Below are positions 1-8,501 of a DNA stretch of 50,814 bases, piece by piece. The DNA is from an uncultured Bacillota bacterium (lineage in GTDB: Bacteria; Bacillota; Clostridia; Oscillospirales; Oscillospiraceae): contig CANDCW010000010.1 of assembly GCA_947383275.1 (NCBI GenBank), forward strand, positions 1-50,814. Reading direction: 5' to 3'. Position 1 is the stretch's first letter; each line of letters begins with the position of its first letter. The translations under genes and the position numbers were made by a program. The notes under the pieces are model-generated. The model saw only the letters and a program-made list of their open reading frames with translations. It was not told the origin of the DNA and made no database searches.

Positions 1-632
1 CCCACCTGGACAACACCGCCAAGGTGGGCGTGTTCCACATCACCAGCGAGTTCTCTGTGGCCTCCGGCGTGCGCCGCATTGAGGCCACCACCGGCCGGGT
101 CTCCCTGGACACCATGAACCGCAACCAGGAGCTGATTTTCCAGGCCGCAGCCGCCTTGAGGGCCAAACCCGGCGAGCTGCGGGAGAAGGCAGAGGCGGCT
201 ATGACCGAGATGAAGGCCCTGCGCCAGCGCGTTGACAAGCTGCTGGCCAAGGAGGCCGCTGGCGAGACCGACCGCATCCTTTTCGGTGCCCACGAGGTAG
301 GCGGGCTGAAGGTGCTCACCTCTGTGATGCCCGAGGCCGACGCGGCCCGCCTGCGCCAGATGGGCGATATCCTCAAAGACCGGGAGGCCAATGTGGTGGC
401 GGTTCTGGCTGCTGTCAACGGGGAGAAGATTACCTTCCAGTGCGTGTGCGGCAAGGAGGCGGTGAAGCGGGGCGTCAAGGCCGGAGATATCATCAAGCAG
501 GTGTCCGCCATCGCCGGGGGCTCCGGAGGCGGCAGGCCCGACTCCGCCATGGGCGGCGGCAAGGATCCGCTGATGGTGGACAACGCCCTGGCTATGGTGG
601 ACAACGTGGTGTCCATGAAGCTGGGGCTGTAA
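1..632 (+). CDS. alaS: Alanyl-tRNA synthetase, C-terminal part (cut by window edge)
   Basis: C-terminal part of the enzyme that charges tRNA-Ala in the cytoplasm. The frame is open to the left edge (first full codon at base 3), so the catalytic and editing domains lie outside the window. What remains is the end of the editing region (HITSEFSVASGVRRIEA), a coiled-coil stretch and the C-terminal DHHA1 domain with the family's glycine-rich GGRPDSAMGGG motif. The frame ends at TAA 630-632 and a DUF4250 gene starts 12 bases later behind a GGGGGG ribosome site, so the two are probably cotranscribed and share the terminator at 824-861. The family match is firm; nothing looks damaged. Confidence 0.95.
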   Translation, partial: HLDNTAKVGVFHITSEFSVASGVRRIEATTGRVSLDTMNRNQELIFQAAAALRAKPGELREKAEAAMTEMKALRQRVDKLLAKEAAGETDRILFGAHEVGGLKVLTSVMPEADAARLRQMGDILKDREANVVAVLAAVNGEKITFQCVCGKEAVKRGVKAGDIIKQVSAIAGGSGGGRPDSAMGGGKDPLMVDNALAMVDNVVSMKLGL

Positions 633-644
633 GGGGGGATTGCC

Positions 645-818
645 ATGCTTCCTCAGGACCCAATTATCCTGCTCAGTTATGTGAACACCAAACTTCGGGA
701 CGAGTACTCCAGCTTGGAGGAGCTGTGCGGCGCCCTGGACGCGGACCGGGAGGAGCTTGTCCGGATACTGGAGTCGGTGAACTACCGCTACAGCGCGCAG
801 CGCAACCAATTTATCTGA
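645..818 (+). CDS. DUF4250 domain protein (57 aa)
   Basis: Small cytosolic protein beginning MLPQDPIILLSYVNTKLRDE. It matches the DUF4250 pattern: an N-terminal PxDPxxLLSxxNxKLRDxYSSL stretch, then a short acidic helix and an (E/Q)RNQF ending. The start ATG follows GGGGGG with 8 bases between. It lies 12 bases after alaS and just before a strong terminator, so it is the last gene of that operon. Its function is unknown. The LRDEYSSLEELC helix followed by a second helical unit looks like a small helix-turn-helix-type fold, but that is an inference. Confidence 0.85.
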   Translation: MLPQDPIILLSYVNTKLRDEYSSLEELCGALDADREELVRILESVNYRYSAQRNQFI

Positions 819-823
819 ACAGA

Positions 824-861
824 AACCGGCTGGCCGTTTGGCCAGCCGGTAAAAATTTTTC
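824..861 (+). terminator. Rho-independent terminator after alaS-DUF4250
   Basis: Near-perfect stem AACCGGCTGGCC / GGCCAGCCGGT with a 4-base loop, followed by AAAAATTTTTC. It ends the rightward alaS operon. Confidence 0.85.
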
Positions 862-939
862 TCTCCAACATGTTAGCCGACTACTGCCGCTTCACTGAGC
901 GCATGAAGCAGGACAGTGCCGCTCCTTCAACAAGATTCT

Positions 940-1737
940 TTAGTCCTGGCTCCATTCCTCCAGAGGCAGGGAGACGGGGCGGGTATCCCAGATGTTAATG
1001 TTATTTTCCTGGGCAAAGTGGAGCCACTCTTCTGACACCGGCATATCGGTCACGATATCATTGACCCGCGTGAAATCGCAGACATGGGCAAAGGAGGTTT
1101 TACCGAATTTGGAGTGGTCGGCAATCAGGCAGACCCGGTTGGCGTGGCTGCTAATAATCTGCTTTGTTTCGGCGTCGTCATCATCGGAATCGGTAATGCC
1201 GTTTTCTATGCTGACAGAGCGGCAGGAGATAAACGCGATGTCTACAAAATAGCGGTTCAGCGCGTCGTTTGCCGTCCGGCCGACAAAGCACTCCCTTGAG
1301 TGGAGAAGGTTTCCTCCCACACAAATCAGCTTAATATTCTCAGCGCTGCTAAGCTTGTTGATAATGCGCAGCGAATTGGTCAGCACGGTTACATGGATAT
1401 CCTGCAAGGTTGCGCAGATTGTGGCCGCGGTGGTAGACGCGTCCAGGTAGATGCAGTCCCCATCGTGGATAAAGGCGCGGCACTGGTTGGCAATCAGTTC
1501 CTTGCTCTTGACAAAAATTTTTTCCAGTGCGGAATTATCAACCGTTTTGCTCACGCGCTGGGAGAGTACGGCTCCGCCGTGGGTGCGGATCACATACCCG
1601 GCGTCCTCCAGCGCCTTCAGATCCCGCCGGATGGTCTCCTCACTGACGCTGAATAGTTTGGACAGATCAGTAACGGAGGCGTTTTTATACTCCAGCAGGT
1701 ACTCTTTAACTTTTTCTTTGCGCACAGCGGCCAGCAT
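940..1737 (-). CDS. DeoR-family transcriptional regulator of sugar metabolism
   Basis: 265-aa regulator with an N-terminal DeoR winged helix-turn-helix (about residues 18-58, ASVTDLSKLFSVSEETIRRD then the family's YVIRTHGGA signature). A C-terminal DeoRC sugar-phosphate sensing domain follows (about 75-235; DCIYLDASTT and VCLIADHSKFG). I start it at ATG 1737 because AAGGAG lies 8 bases upstream; a GTG at 1746 would overlap that ribosome site. It sits downstream of the sugar operon on the same strand but after a hairpin terminator, so it probably has its own promoter in 1740-1840. Such proteins usually repress the adjacent operon and respond to a phosphorylated sugar, here plausibly a ketose-1-phosphate. 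The effector and operators cannot be read from the sequence. Confidence 0.9.
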   Translation of the reverse strand: MLAAVRKEKVKEYLLEYKNASVTDLSKLFSVSEETIRRDLKALEDAGYVIRTHGGAVLSQRVSKTVDNSALEKIFVKSKELIANQCRAFIHDGDCIYLDASTTAATICATLQDIHVTVLTNSLRIINKLSSAENIKLICVGGNLLHSRECFVGRTANDALNRYFVDIAFISCRSVSIENGITDSDDDDAETKQIISSHANRVCLIADHSKFGKTSFAHVCDFTRVNDIVTDMPVSEEWLHFAQENNINIWDTRPVSLPLEEWSQD

Positions 1738-1840
1738 GGCGTGCACTCCTTATTTTAAAATAGTAGCATATCTATCAAAATCCTAATGCAATCCACAACA
1801 TTTGTCAAGGGCAAACCCGAATAATTGGGCTTTTTTGCGG

Positions 1841-1915
1841 GACAAAAACCGATACCCACCCCAAAACCAACGGACGGGAAGAGGGGCGCGCGTCCGGGCT
1901 GGGGTGGGTGCCGGT
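1841..1915 (-). terminator. Terminator of the leftward sugar operon
   Basis: Perfect 10-bp arms ACCCACCCCA (1854-1863) and TGGGGTGGGT (1900-1909) with an inner GGACG/CGTCC pairing. On the minus strand they are followed by ATCGGTTTTTGTC. It separates the 2-hydroxyacid dehydrogenase gene from the deoR gene. Confidence 0.7.
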
Positions 1916-1962
1916 ATGAATAGGGGACCGCCGGAGCGGCCGGATGGAAAAGGCGGAGGAAG

Positions 1963-2997
1963 CTATTTAGCCAGATAGATCAGCGGTTCGCCATGAATAA
2001 AGTGCAGAATCTCATCCACGAACATCTGGGTGTGGTTGGTGATAGCGTCTAGTGCCGCGCCGCTGATATGGGGGGTGGCAATCACGTTGTCCAGCTCGCC
2101 GCTGACAAAGGGGTGGCCGGCGTACAGCGGCTCATACTCAAACACGTCCAATGCCGCGCCGGCAATCTCGCGGCTGCGCAGGGCCTGAATCAGGTCGGCC
2201 TCCACCACAATGGCCCCCCGGGAATTATTGATGAAAAACGCGGTGGGCTTCATCTTTCGGAATGCCTCCAGGTTGAACATTCCCCGGGTGGCATCGGTCA
2301 CCTTGGTGTGGCAGGTAATAAAGTCGGACCGGGTCACCAGGGTTTCAAAATCCACCTTGGAAAAGCCGGGGGCCTCAATATCAATCCGGGGCACATAGGG
2401 GTCGAACACCTGCACATACATGCCGAAACCAGAGAGGATGCGGGCTACCTTGCGGCCGATGCTGCCGTAGCCCACCACGCCTACCGTTTTATTTTTCAGC
2501 TGTACCCCCTTAAAGTGGGAGTAGGGGCGGATCCCCTTCACCTTGCCCCAGGTGACATCCTTTTTCAGCTCACCGGGGCGCTGGGCGTCGTCTGTGACAA
2601 CGGCGCGGGAACGGATGGCCTCATAGGCGAAGGGGATGTTCCGGGCCGCTGAGAGAAGCAGCCCTACGGCAAATTCCGCAGTGGCGTCGGAATTACGGCC
2701 TGGCGTGTAGACCACAGGGATATTCCGCTCCCGGGCGGCGTCCATATCCACGTTGACCGGGGTTGCCCGGGTACAGACAAGCAGCTTTAAGTTGCTGTTT
2801 TCAATGACCCGGCGGGTGACCTTATCATAGCTGGTGACAAAAATATCCTTGCCGGCCAGACGGGAAATCAGCTCCTCTTCGCTTAGAACCGTCTCGTTTA
2901 CCTTCCATCCGCACTCCTCCACATCACAGCAGTCGTAGAGGGGGGGTAGTTCCCGGTCATCCGCCTCGGCGGTAAGCAGAAGCTTTTGTTTCTCCAT
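1963..2997 (-). CDS. D-2-hydroxyacid dehydrogenase (SerA-like family)
   Basis: 344-aa NAD(P)-dependent D-isomer-specific 2-hydroxyacid dehydrogenase. The Rossmann motif GYGSIG is at residues 176-181. The catalytic triad is spaced as in phosphoglycerate dehydrogenase: Arg260 (NNSRG), Glu289 (YEP) and His310 (TPHISG). There is no C-terminal ACT domain, so it is not a full-length feedback-regulated SerA. The start ATG shares its A with the TAA of the upstream FGGY kinase (TAATG), which indicates translational coupling. In this operon it could oxidise or reduce a 2-hydroxyacid such as glycolate or glyoxylate made from the aldehyde product of the aldolase. The substrate is unproven, and serine biosynthesis is less likely given the context. 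Confidence 0.85.
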   Translation of the reverse strand: MEKQKLLLTAEADDRELPPLYDCCDVEECGWKVNETVLSEEELISRLAGKDIFVTSYDKVTRRVIENSNLKLLVCTRATPVNVDMDAARERNIPVVYTPGRNSDATAEFAVGLLLSAARNIPFAYEAIRSRAVVTDDAQRPGELKKDVTWGKVKGIRPYSHFKGVQLKNKTVGVVGYGSIGRKVARILSGFGMYVQVFDPYVPRIDIEAPGFSKVDFETLVTRSDFITCHTKVTDATRGMFNLEAFRKMKPTAFFINNSRGAIVVEADLIQALRSREIAGAALDVFEYEPLYAGHPFVSGELDNVIATPHISGAALDAITNHTQMFVDEILHFIHGEPLIYLAK

Positions 2998-4517
2998 TAG
3001 CTTTCACCTCTCAGATAGGCAGTTCTCCACTGCCAGAATTCTTCCGCGCTCTGCTGAGCGCGTTTATAGGCGGGGAAAATGCGGTCGTATCTCGCGGTAT
3101 ACGATTCCCTGGGGCGCACGACGCATTTGACCTGGAAGAAATCATCCGCACTGTCGCAGCTGTCAAATATTCCGGCCATCAGTGCAGCGGACAGGGCGGC
3201 TCCCTTGGCGGCCAGCTCGGTGGCCTCGCAGATGAGCACGTCCCGCCCTGTGCAGTCGGCGATGATCTGCCGCCAGACGGGGCTTTTGGCGCCGCCCCCC
3301 GTGAGGTAGACGGCCTGCCGGCCCGGTATGGCCTGAAGGCAGTCCCGGATGCCCATGGCAACGCCATCCATCACGGCCCGCAGTATTTCGTGCCGGGTGG
3401 TGCTGGTCTTGATTCCCATAAGCTGCGCCGCGGCGTTTGGATTAAAGAATGGGGCCCGCTCCCCGGAGGGGTCAATGTGAGGCAGGTAGAGCAGGCCGCC
3501 CTCTCCCGGCTGCATCTGTGAAACGATCGGGCCGGTCTGGTCAAAGAGTTCGGCCGTAATTTCCTGGGCGCCGAAAATTTCCCTCAGCACCCAGTTTTGG
3601 TTGGGCATAGCAGACATCATCCCCTGCCCCTTAATCAGCTTGTCCCTGACCATATGCCGCTCCCACCCGTTAAAGGCAAGGTCCGGCTCATAGCGCTCCA
3701 GCACCACAAAATTCATGCCGGTGGTGCCCAGAATGGTGCAGATCGTATTGGTTTTCACCGCGCCGGCCCCCGCCGCAGTGGCGACAATATCAATCATTCC
3801 GCCGCTGACCGGGGTGCCTGGGCACAGCCCGAGGAGGGCCGCTGCTTCTTCCGTAACACAGCCGGCACAGTCGGTTCCGCCTAGCAGGGGAGGCAGCTTT
3901 TCCAGCGCCTCCGGGATGCCCAAGGCATGAAACAGGGGAGCGGCATATTCGCAAGCCGCAATATCCAGGCAGGAGCAGGAGGCGTCTGTCAGCTCCCAGT
4001 TCACCTTGCCCGTCATTTTAAAACGGATATAGTCTTTGCAGGTGAAAATCCACCGAGTCTTTGCGTATCGCTCCGGCTCGTTTTCCGCAAACCATTTGAT
4101 CAGCGTAAGGGTGGAGCCAGGCTTGAGATAGGTCGCGGCAGTCAGCTTAATCTGTTGATACAGCGGCTCCTCCCGCAGGGCGTTTACCAGCTGGGCGGCC
4201 CGCCCGTCGTTCCAGAGTATGGCGCGGCGGACTGCCTCCCCGTGGCCGTCTAGCGTCCAGAGGCCCTCCCCCTGAGCGGTGAGGCCGATGGCGGCGATCT
4301 CCTCCGGCGCGGCGGGGCCGTTGGCAGCCAACCTGCGCACGCAGCCGGCCAAACTCTGCCACAACTGCTCCATGTCCTGTTCATTCCAGGACTGGTTGGA
4401 GTGGATGACCTGGTTTTCCGCTTCGGCGCAGTCTATCTGCCGTCCCCGCAAGTCAAACAATACGGCTTTTATGGCTGTGGTACCGGCGTCAATTCCGATC
4501 AGGTATTTTTTCTCCAA
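2997..4517 (-). CDS. FGGY-family carbohydrate kinase (xylulokinase-like)
   Basis: 506-aa cytosolic sugar kinase with both FGGY domains. The N-terminal phosphate-binding motif is GIDAGTTAIKAVLFD (from residue 8). The C-terminal adenosine motif is LTGGGAKSPVWRQIIADCTG (around 410), followed by the family's G-A-A-L-A-A helix. Length is typical (480-530 aa). It resembles xylulokinases but also erythrulose, fuculose and autoinducer-2 kinases, so the substrate stays open. It is coupled by a TAATG overlap to the 2-hydroxyacid dehydrogenase and lies 12 bases after the GNAT gene. With the RpiB-like isomerase, the class II aldolase and the FucO-like reductase of the same operon, the most economical role is phosphorylation of a ketose (possibly at C1) for aldol cleavage. 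That role is inference. Confidence 0.88.
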   Translation of the reverse strand: MEKKYLIGIDAGTTAIKAVLFDLRGRQIDCAEAENQVIHSNQSWNEQDMEQLWQSLAGCVRRLAANGPAAPEEIAAIGLTAQGEGLWTLDGHGEAVRRAILWNDGRAAQLVNALREEPLYQQIKLTAATYLKPGSTLTLIKWFAENEPERYAKTRWIFTCKDYIRFKMTGKVNWELTDASCSCLDIAACEYAAPLFHALGIPEALEKLPPLLGGTDCAGCVTEEAAALLGLCPGTPVSGGMIDIVATAAGAGAVKTNTICTILGTTGMNFVVLERYEPDLAFNGWERHMVRDKLIKGQGMMSAMPNQNWVLREIFGAQEITAELFDQTGPIVSQMQPGEGGLLYLPHIDPSGERAPFFNPNAAAQLMGIKTSTTRHEILRAVMDGVAMGIRDCLQAIPGRQAVYLTGGGAKSPVWRQIIADCTGRDVLICEATELAAKGAALSAALMAGIFDSCDSADDFFQVKCVVRPRESYTARYDRIFPAYKRAQQSAEEFWQWRTAYLRGES

Positions 4518-4529
4518 AGCAATCCCTCC

Positions 4530-5027
4530 TCACTGCGGCAGGCAGTAGCGCGCCATCAGGTAGACGTCAACATATTCCCCCGCATTAATACACTCATACT
4601 TGCACAGCCCCTCCCGGACAAATCCAAAGCGCTCATACAGCTTGGCAGCGCCAGTATTTTCCACTTGAACGGTCAGATCGACCTTGACCAGCTTGAGCTG
4701 CTGGTCCGCAAACGTCAGCGCGGCCTCCAGAAGGCCGCTCCCCACGCCCATTCCGTGGCAGGAGGCGTCTACGGCGATGCTCAGCCTCGCCTTATGGCGC
4801 TGCCTGACATGCTGGCGCAGGGACAGCTTAATATAGCCGATCACGGAGCCGGTATGGTCGATGGCAACAAACATATAGGTCTCCGGGTCCAGAATATCCT
4901 GGCGGATGCTGGTTGCGCTCTCAGTGCTCAGCGACAGAATCCACTCTGATACCCCGGGCATCAGCCGGATATGCTGGATTGCGGAGGCGTCCTCCGGTTC
5001 CGCAGGGCGAATTGAGAATTCCTTCAT
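4530..5027 (-). CDS. GNAT-family N-acetyltransferase
   Basis: 165-aa single-domain GNAT enzyme that would transfer acetyl from acetyl-CoA to an amine. Motif A with the pyrophosphate-binding loop is visible (VDASCHGMGVGSGLL, the Q/RxxGxG/A-type loop), followed by motif B (NTGAAKLYERFGFVREG). The family assignment is firm; the acceptor is unknown. It sits inside the sugar operon between the iron alcohol dehydrogenase and the FGGY kinase. A GC-rich stem-loop upstream (5073-5106) may set its expression apart from that of the preceding genes. Confidence 0.85.
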   Translation of the reverse strand: MKEFSIRPAEPEDASAIQHIRLMPGVSEWILSLSTESATSIRQDILDPETYMFVAIDHTGSVIGYIKLSLRQHVRQRHKARLSIAVDASCHGMGVGSGLLEAALTFADQQLKLVKVDLTVQVENTGAAKLYERFGFVREGLCKYECINAGEYVDVYLMARYCLPQ

Positions 5028-5072
5028 AATACACCTATCGCCTATTTTTTAAATTATCCTTTGATTGAGGAG

Positions 5073-5106
5073 ACGCGGGCCCGTTCTTGGTGAAAGGGGC
5101 CCGCGT
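5073..5106 (-). other. Intercistronic stem-loop
   Basis: Perfect 10-bp GC-rich arms ACGCGGGCCC (5073-5082) and GGGCCCGCGT (5097-5106). On the minus strand no T-run follows closely, so it looks more like an mRNA-stabilising or attenuating hairpin than a full terminator. It lies between the iron alcohol dehydrogenase and the GNAT gene. Confidence 0.6.
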
Positions 5107-5110
5107 GTTC

Positions 5111-6262
5111 TCAAAGAGCCTCTTGGTACAGTGCCTGCACCTGTTCCGCGGTAGGCTGAACAGGGTTGGAGGCCAGATTTCCATCCGCCAGGGCCTTTTC
5201 AGCCAGCATAAACAGATCCTCGCTCTTAACGCCCAGCTCCTTCAAGGGAATCAGGGTTCCTACCTCCTCCGAAAGGCCGCGAATCTTTTCCAGCAGCAGC
5301 CGCGCGCCCTCCTCATCGGAGCGGGGAGCGGCCGCGGGCCAAAGGAAGTTGGCCAACTGGGCGTATCCCGCGGCTGCGGCCTGGGTATTAAAGCGGATTA
5401 CGTAGGGCAGGAGGATGGCGTTGCAGATTCCGTGTCCCAGGTGGTAGACCGCGCCCAGGGGGTGGGCCATGGAGTGGACCAGGCCCAAGCCACCGTTGCC
5501 AAAGGACATGCCGGCCAGATATTGGGCATAGGTCATCTGCTCTCTGGCTTCCAGATTGCCGGGCTCCCTGACCGCTTTCGGGAGATAGCGGAAGATCATC
5601 TCGACCGCCTCCCGGGCAAATGCCTGGGTGAGCGGGAACGCCCGGGTGGAGACGTAGCTCTCAACGGCGTGGGTCAGCGCGTCCATTCCGGTGGCTGCCG
5701 TCAGCGGGCCGGGCAGGCCGGTCATCAGCTCCGGATCGTTTACCGCAATGTCCGCCATACAGTTGCGGTCCTTCATAATCATTTTGACTTGCGTCTGCTC
5801 ATCGGTGATGAGGTAGGCCCGGGAGATCTCGCTGGCGGTGCCGGCGGTGGTATTGATGGCGATGATGGGGGGCGCGCGGTGCCGGCTCTGATCCAGCCCC
5901 TGATAGTCGTGAAGATCCCCGCCGTTGGACAGCAGAATTCCGATGGCCTTGGCGCAGTCGTTGGGAGAGCCGCCGCCCAGGGCAATGAGGAAGTCACAGC
6001 CCTCGCGCTGATAAGCCGCTACTCCCTGCTCCACGTTTTTCAGCGTGGGATTAGGTTCCACATCCGCATACAGCACATAGGCGATCCGGTTCTCCTCCAG
6101 CATGCTGGCAACCTTTTTCGCCACGCCGCAGGCCACTACGCCCTTGTCTGTCACCAAAAGAGCCTTGTTCACGCCTTTTTTTCCCAGCTCCTCCCCCAGG
6201 CCGCGCAGACAGCCCGGGCCGAAAAGGCTCTCGCAGGGGAGGAAGAAGCTTTTGCAGTTCAT
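5111..6262 (-). CDS. Iron-containing alcohol dehydrogenase, FucO/lactaldehyde-reductase-like
   Basis: 383-aa group III (iron-dependent) NAD(H) alcohol dehydrogenase. The nucleotide motif GGGSPND is at residues 97-102. The metal ligands can be placed by comparison with E. coli FucO: Asp194 and His198 in TGMDALTHA, His263 in LVHSMAHPLG and His277 in HGICN. The sequence follows FucO closely, including TTAGTASE and GNGGLGLVHSMAHPLGA. In fucose and rhamnose catabolism this enzyme reduces the lactaldehyde released by the class II aldolase. Here the aldolase gene is 11 bases upstream, so it most likely reduces the aldehyde that the aldolase produces (acetaldehyde, glycolaldehyde, lactaldehyde or methylthioacetaldehyde) and reoxidises NADH. 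The exact aldehyde is unknown. Confidence 0.9.
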   Translation of the reverse strand: MNCKSFFLPCESLFGPGCLRGLGEELGKKGVNKALLVTDKGVVACGVAKKVASMLEENRIAYVLYADVEPNPTLKNVEQGVAAYQREGCDFLIALGGGSPNDCAKAIGILLSNGGDLHDYQGLDQSRHRAPPIIAINTTAGTASEISRAYLITDEQTQVKMIMKDRNCMADIAVNDPELMTGLPGPLTAATGMDALTHAVESYVSTRAFPLTQAFAREAVEMIFRYLPKAVREPGNLEAREQMTYAQYLAGMSFGNGGLGLVHSMAHPLGAVYHLGHGICNAILLPYVIRFNTQAAAAGYAQLANFLWPAAAPRSDEEGARLLLEKIRGLSEEVGTLIPLKELGVKSEDLFMLAEKALADGNLASNPVQPTAEQVQALYQEAL

Positions 6263-6273
6263 CTTGCGTCCTC

Positions 6274-6915
6274 CTACTTTTTCAAGCCGTAGCGGTCACG
6301 CAGGGTGCTCAGCACGCTTTCATCCAAAAGGCACGGCTTGCCCACCTGTCTGGCGTAGTGGTAAATTCGGGCCGCGTCCTCCACATACTGCGCCCGCACA
6401 TATGCCTGGCTGAGGTTCTTGCCGATTACCAGCACGCCGTGGTTCATTAAAAGGCAGGAATTGCGGTTTGTCAGCACCTTAATGGCGTTGTCAGCCAGCT
6501 CGTTCGTCCCAGGCATCCCGAATTGAGACAAGGGAATCCCCCCGCCCAGGAAAGGCAGCATCTCTACCAGGATTTCCGGAATCTCTTCATGGAGCACAGC
6601 AAAGCTGGTTGCGAAGGGGGAGTGGGTATGGATAATGGCATTTACATCCTCCCGGGCGGCGTAGACCCCCGCGTGCATCCGCCATTCGGAGGAGGGCTTG
6701 TGCTCCCCCTCCACAATGGTTCCGTCCAGCTTCATTAACACCACGTCTTCCGGTTGCATGATCTGGTAGTCCATATTGCTGGGGGTGATGGCCATAATGC
6801 CCTGCTCATGGTCGAATTCGCTGACATTTCCGCTCGTTCCCGCTACCAGCTGCTCCTGATATGCCTTCAACGCGGTTTCCTGAATACGCTTTTTGGCCGA
6901 CTGTAAAGAATTCAT
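6274..6915 (-). CDS. Class II aldolase, L-fuculose-phosphate-aldolase type
   Basis: 213-aa zinc-dependent aldolase/adducin-family enzyme that would cleave a ketose-1-phosphate into DHAP and a 2-carbon (or longer) aldehyde. By comparison with FucA the zinc ligands are His96 and His98 (IIHTHSP) and His159 (MNHG), with catalytic Glu77 in SSEW. The phosphate loops GTSGNVS and TPSNMDY are present. Length is normal for FucA (about 215 aa). It is directly upstream of the FucO-like dehydrogenase and opposite mtnK-mtnA. An aldolase of this type performs the carbon-cleaving step in the methylthioribose/5-deoxyribose DHAP shunt, so I suggest that role. Fuculose- or rhamnulose-type cleavage for the FGGY branch is an equal or additional possibility. 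Confidence 0.88.
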   Translation of the reverse strand: MNSLQSAKKRIQETALKAYQEQLVAGTSGNVSEFDHEQGIMAITPSNMDYQIMQPEDVVLMKLDGTIVEGEHKPSSEWRMHAGVYAAREDVNAIIHTHSPFATSFAVLHEEIPEILVEMLPFLGGGIPLSQFGMPGTNELADNAIKVLTNRNSCLLMNHGVLVIGKNLSQAYVRAQYVEDAARIYHYARQVGKPCLLDESVLSTLRDRYGLKK

Positions 6916-6980
6916 GTTTATTGTGTCCTTTCTTTTCTATCGTTTTAGGTCCAGTGATATCTCCATCTCTCAGCCGGAAC

Positions 6981-8393
6981 TTAGAAGGGGCCGTAATTGG
7001 TCGCGACAGCGATGACCACAAAGACCCAGCTGATCAAGTACAAAGGAACGGTGATTCTAACGCCGAACTTCCACCATTTATTGACCGGGACATGGGCAAT
7101 CGAGCTCATGGCGATATAGGCGCCGATGGTGGGCAGTACGAAGTTAGGAACAGCGGCTCCTACCTGGAAGGCCAGTACGGCGGTCTGGGCAGTCAGGCCC
7201 AGCATCATGGCCACAGGGCCGATGATGGGCATAACGGCGACGGCGATGCCGGAACCGGAGGGGATAAAGAAGTGGATGATACCCACAATAACCGTGATGG
7301 CGATGGCAGCCATGTAGGGATTCATGCCCTCCAGAGGGGCGGAGAGGTAGTAGATGACGGTGTCCATGATGTTGCCGTTTTCCAGCACCACCTGAATGGC
7401 CCGGGCAATGCCGACGATGATGGCGATATTGGCCGCGCCCTTGGCGCCCTCGGCAAACCCGTCCATGATCTCATTGACCTTGATGCCGCCTACCAATCCG
7501 GCCAGCACGCCGCCGATTACAAATACGGCGGACATCTCGTTCAGGTACCAGCCCAGCTTGCTGGCGCCGAAGATGATGACGCCAAGCATACCTACCAGAA
7601 CTACCAGAACGCCAGCCTGCTTTCCATTGAGCTGATACTGGTCAAAATCCTGGGAGAAGCCGAAGCCCTCGGTGCTGATGCCCTTTACGAAGCTCTTGTC
7701 GGGGTTCTTCTTTACGCCGGAGGCATAGAGGCTGATAACAAGAGCCGTGACGCAGGTGCCGCAGAACCACATGGCCCAGCGCAGGCCCTGGCCGGAAAAG
7801 GTGGGCAGGCCCATCACGGCATCTGCGGTGCCGATGATTGAAGCGTTGATGGGACCCAGGGCGAAGCCCACGCCGCCGCCGGCGGCGATCAAAGCCAGGC
7901 CGACCATGAGGTCATAACCCAGGCCCAGGGCGATGGTAACGGAGATTGCCACAAAGGGAATCTGGATCTCGGGACCCACCACAACGCCCAGCAGGGAGAA
8001 CAGGAAGGTCATCAGCCAGATCACAGCGGTGCCGGGCAGCTTGGAGCCGCGCACCTTTTTTAAAATAATGCCCACGCCGCTTTCCAGCGCGCCGCTGCGG
8101 TTGATAATGTTAAAGCAGCCGGTGGAGAGCATAATAAGGAAGATGATGTTGCCCGCGGCAATCATGCCCTCGGGAATCGCGCGGAATAGAGCCAGGAAGC
8201 CCACTGGCGTACTATCTATTTCGGCGTAAGTGCCGGGAACAATAATGGCCCTGCTCATTCCTTCGGGAATCGCCCGTTCAAAAGAGCCCGCCGGAAGGAC
8301 CCAGGTCAGGATGCCGGCGATCAGAACAATGGCGAACAGGATCAGATAGGTGTGGGGCATCTTTTGATACCATTTTTTCTTGGTGTTTTCCAT
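6981..8393 (-). CDS. YfcC-family membrane transporter
   Basis: 470-aa polytopic inner-membrane protein with roughly 11-12 hydrophobic segments; a first segment at about residues 15-35 (YLILFAIVLIAGILTWVLPA) follows a short basic N-terminus. The LTWVLPAGSFER opening, VGPEIQIPF and the late FIPSGSGIAVAVMPI and GAAVPNFVLPT motifs are those of the YfcC / C4-dicarboxylate anaerobic carrier group within the ion-transporter superfamily. Characterised relatives move organic acids, peptides or amino acids, so import of an unphosphorylated sugar would be unusual. It is the second gene of the operon, after the RpiB-like isomerase. Its position suggests uptake of the pathway substrate or export of an acid end product. 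Confidence 0.85.
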   Translation of the reverse strand: MENTKKKWYQKMPHTYLILFAIVLIAGILTWVLPAGSFERAIPEGMSRAIIVPGTYAEIDSTPVGFLALFRAIPEGMIAAGNIIFLIMLSTGCFNIINRSGALESGVGIILKKVRGSKLPGTAVIWLMTFLFSLLGVVVGPEIQIPFVAISVTIALGLGYDLMVGLALIAAGGGVGFALGPINASIIGTADAVMGLPTFSGQGLRWAMWFCGTCVTALVISLYASGVKKNPDKSFVKGISTEGFGFSQDFDQYQLNGKQAGVLVVLVGMLGVIIFGASKLGWYLNEMSAVFVIGGVLAGLVGGIKVNEIMDGFAEGAKGAANIAIIVGIARAIQVVLENGNIMDTVIYYLSAPLEGMNPYMAAIAITVIVGIIHFFIPSGSGIAVAVMPIIGPVAMMLGLTAQTAVLAFQVGAAVPNFVLPTIGAYIAMSSIAHVPVNKWWKFGVRITVPLYLISWVFVVIAVATNYGPF

Positions 8394-8501
8394 TTCTCTA
8401 TTACCCTCCTCAATTTGCCTGTTAAAGTTGATTGTGTTACTGCGGCAGTCTTATTATGGTCTCGCCCCCCTTCTATTCTGCCTTGATCCGGGTGGCCGGG
8501 C

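Noticed and set aside
440..898. Overlapping rightward frame across the alaS end
   Set aside because: It lies out of frame inside alaS and has arginine/glycine-rich composition typical of a GC-rich shadow frame.
1812..1838. Small stem followed by six T upstream of deoR
   Set aside because: Only about three to five base pairs with a G-U pair; no gene on the plus strand would use it.
5087..6292. 401-codon plus-strand frame opposite the iron alcohol dehydrogenase
   Set aside because: Antisense shadow of a well-matched FucO-like gene; no family features of its own.
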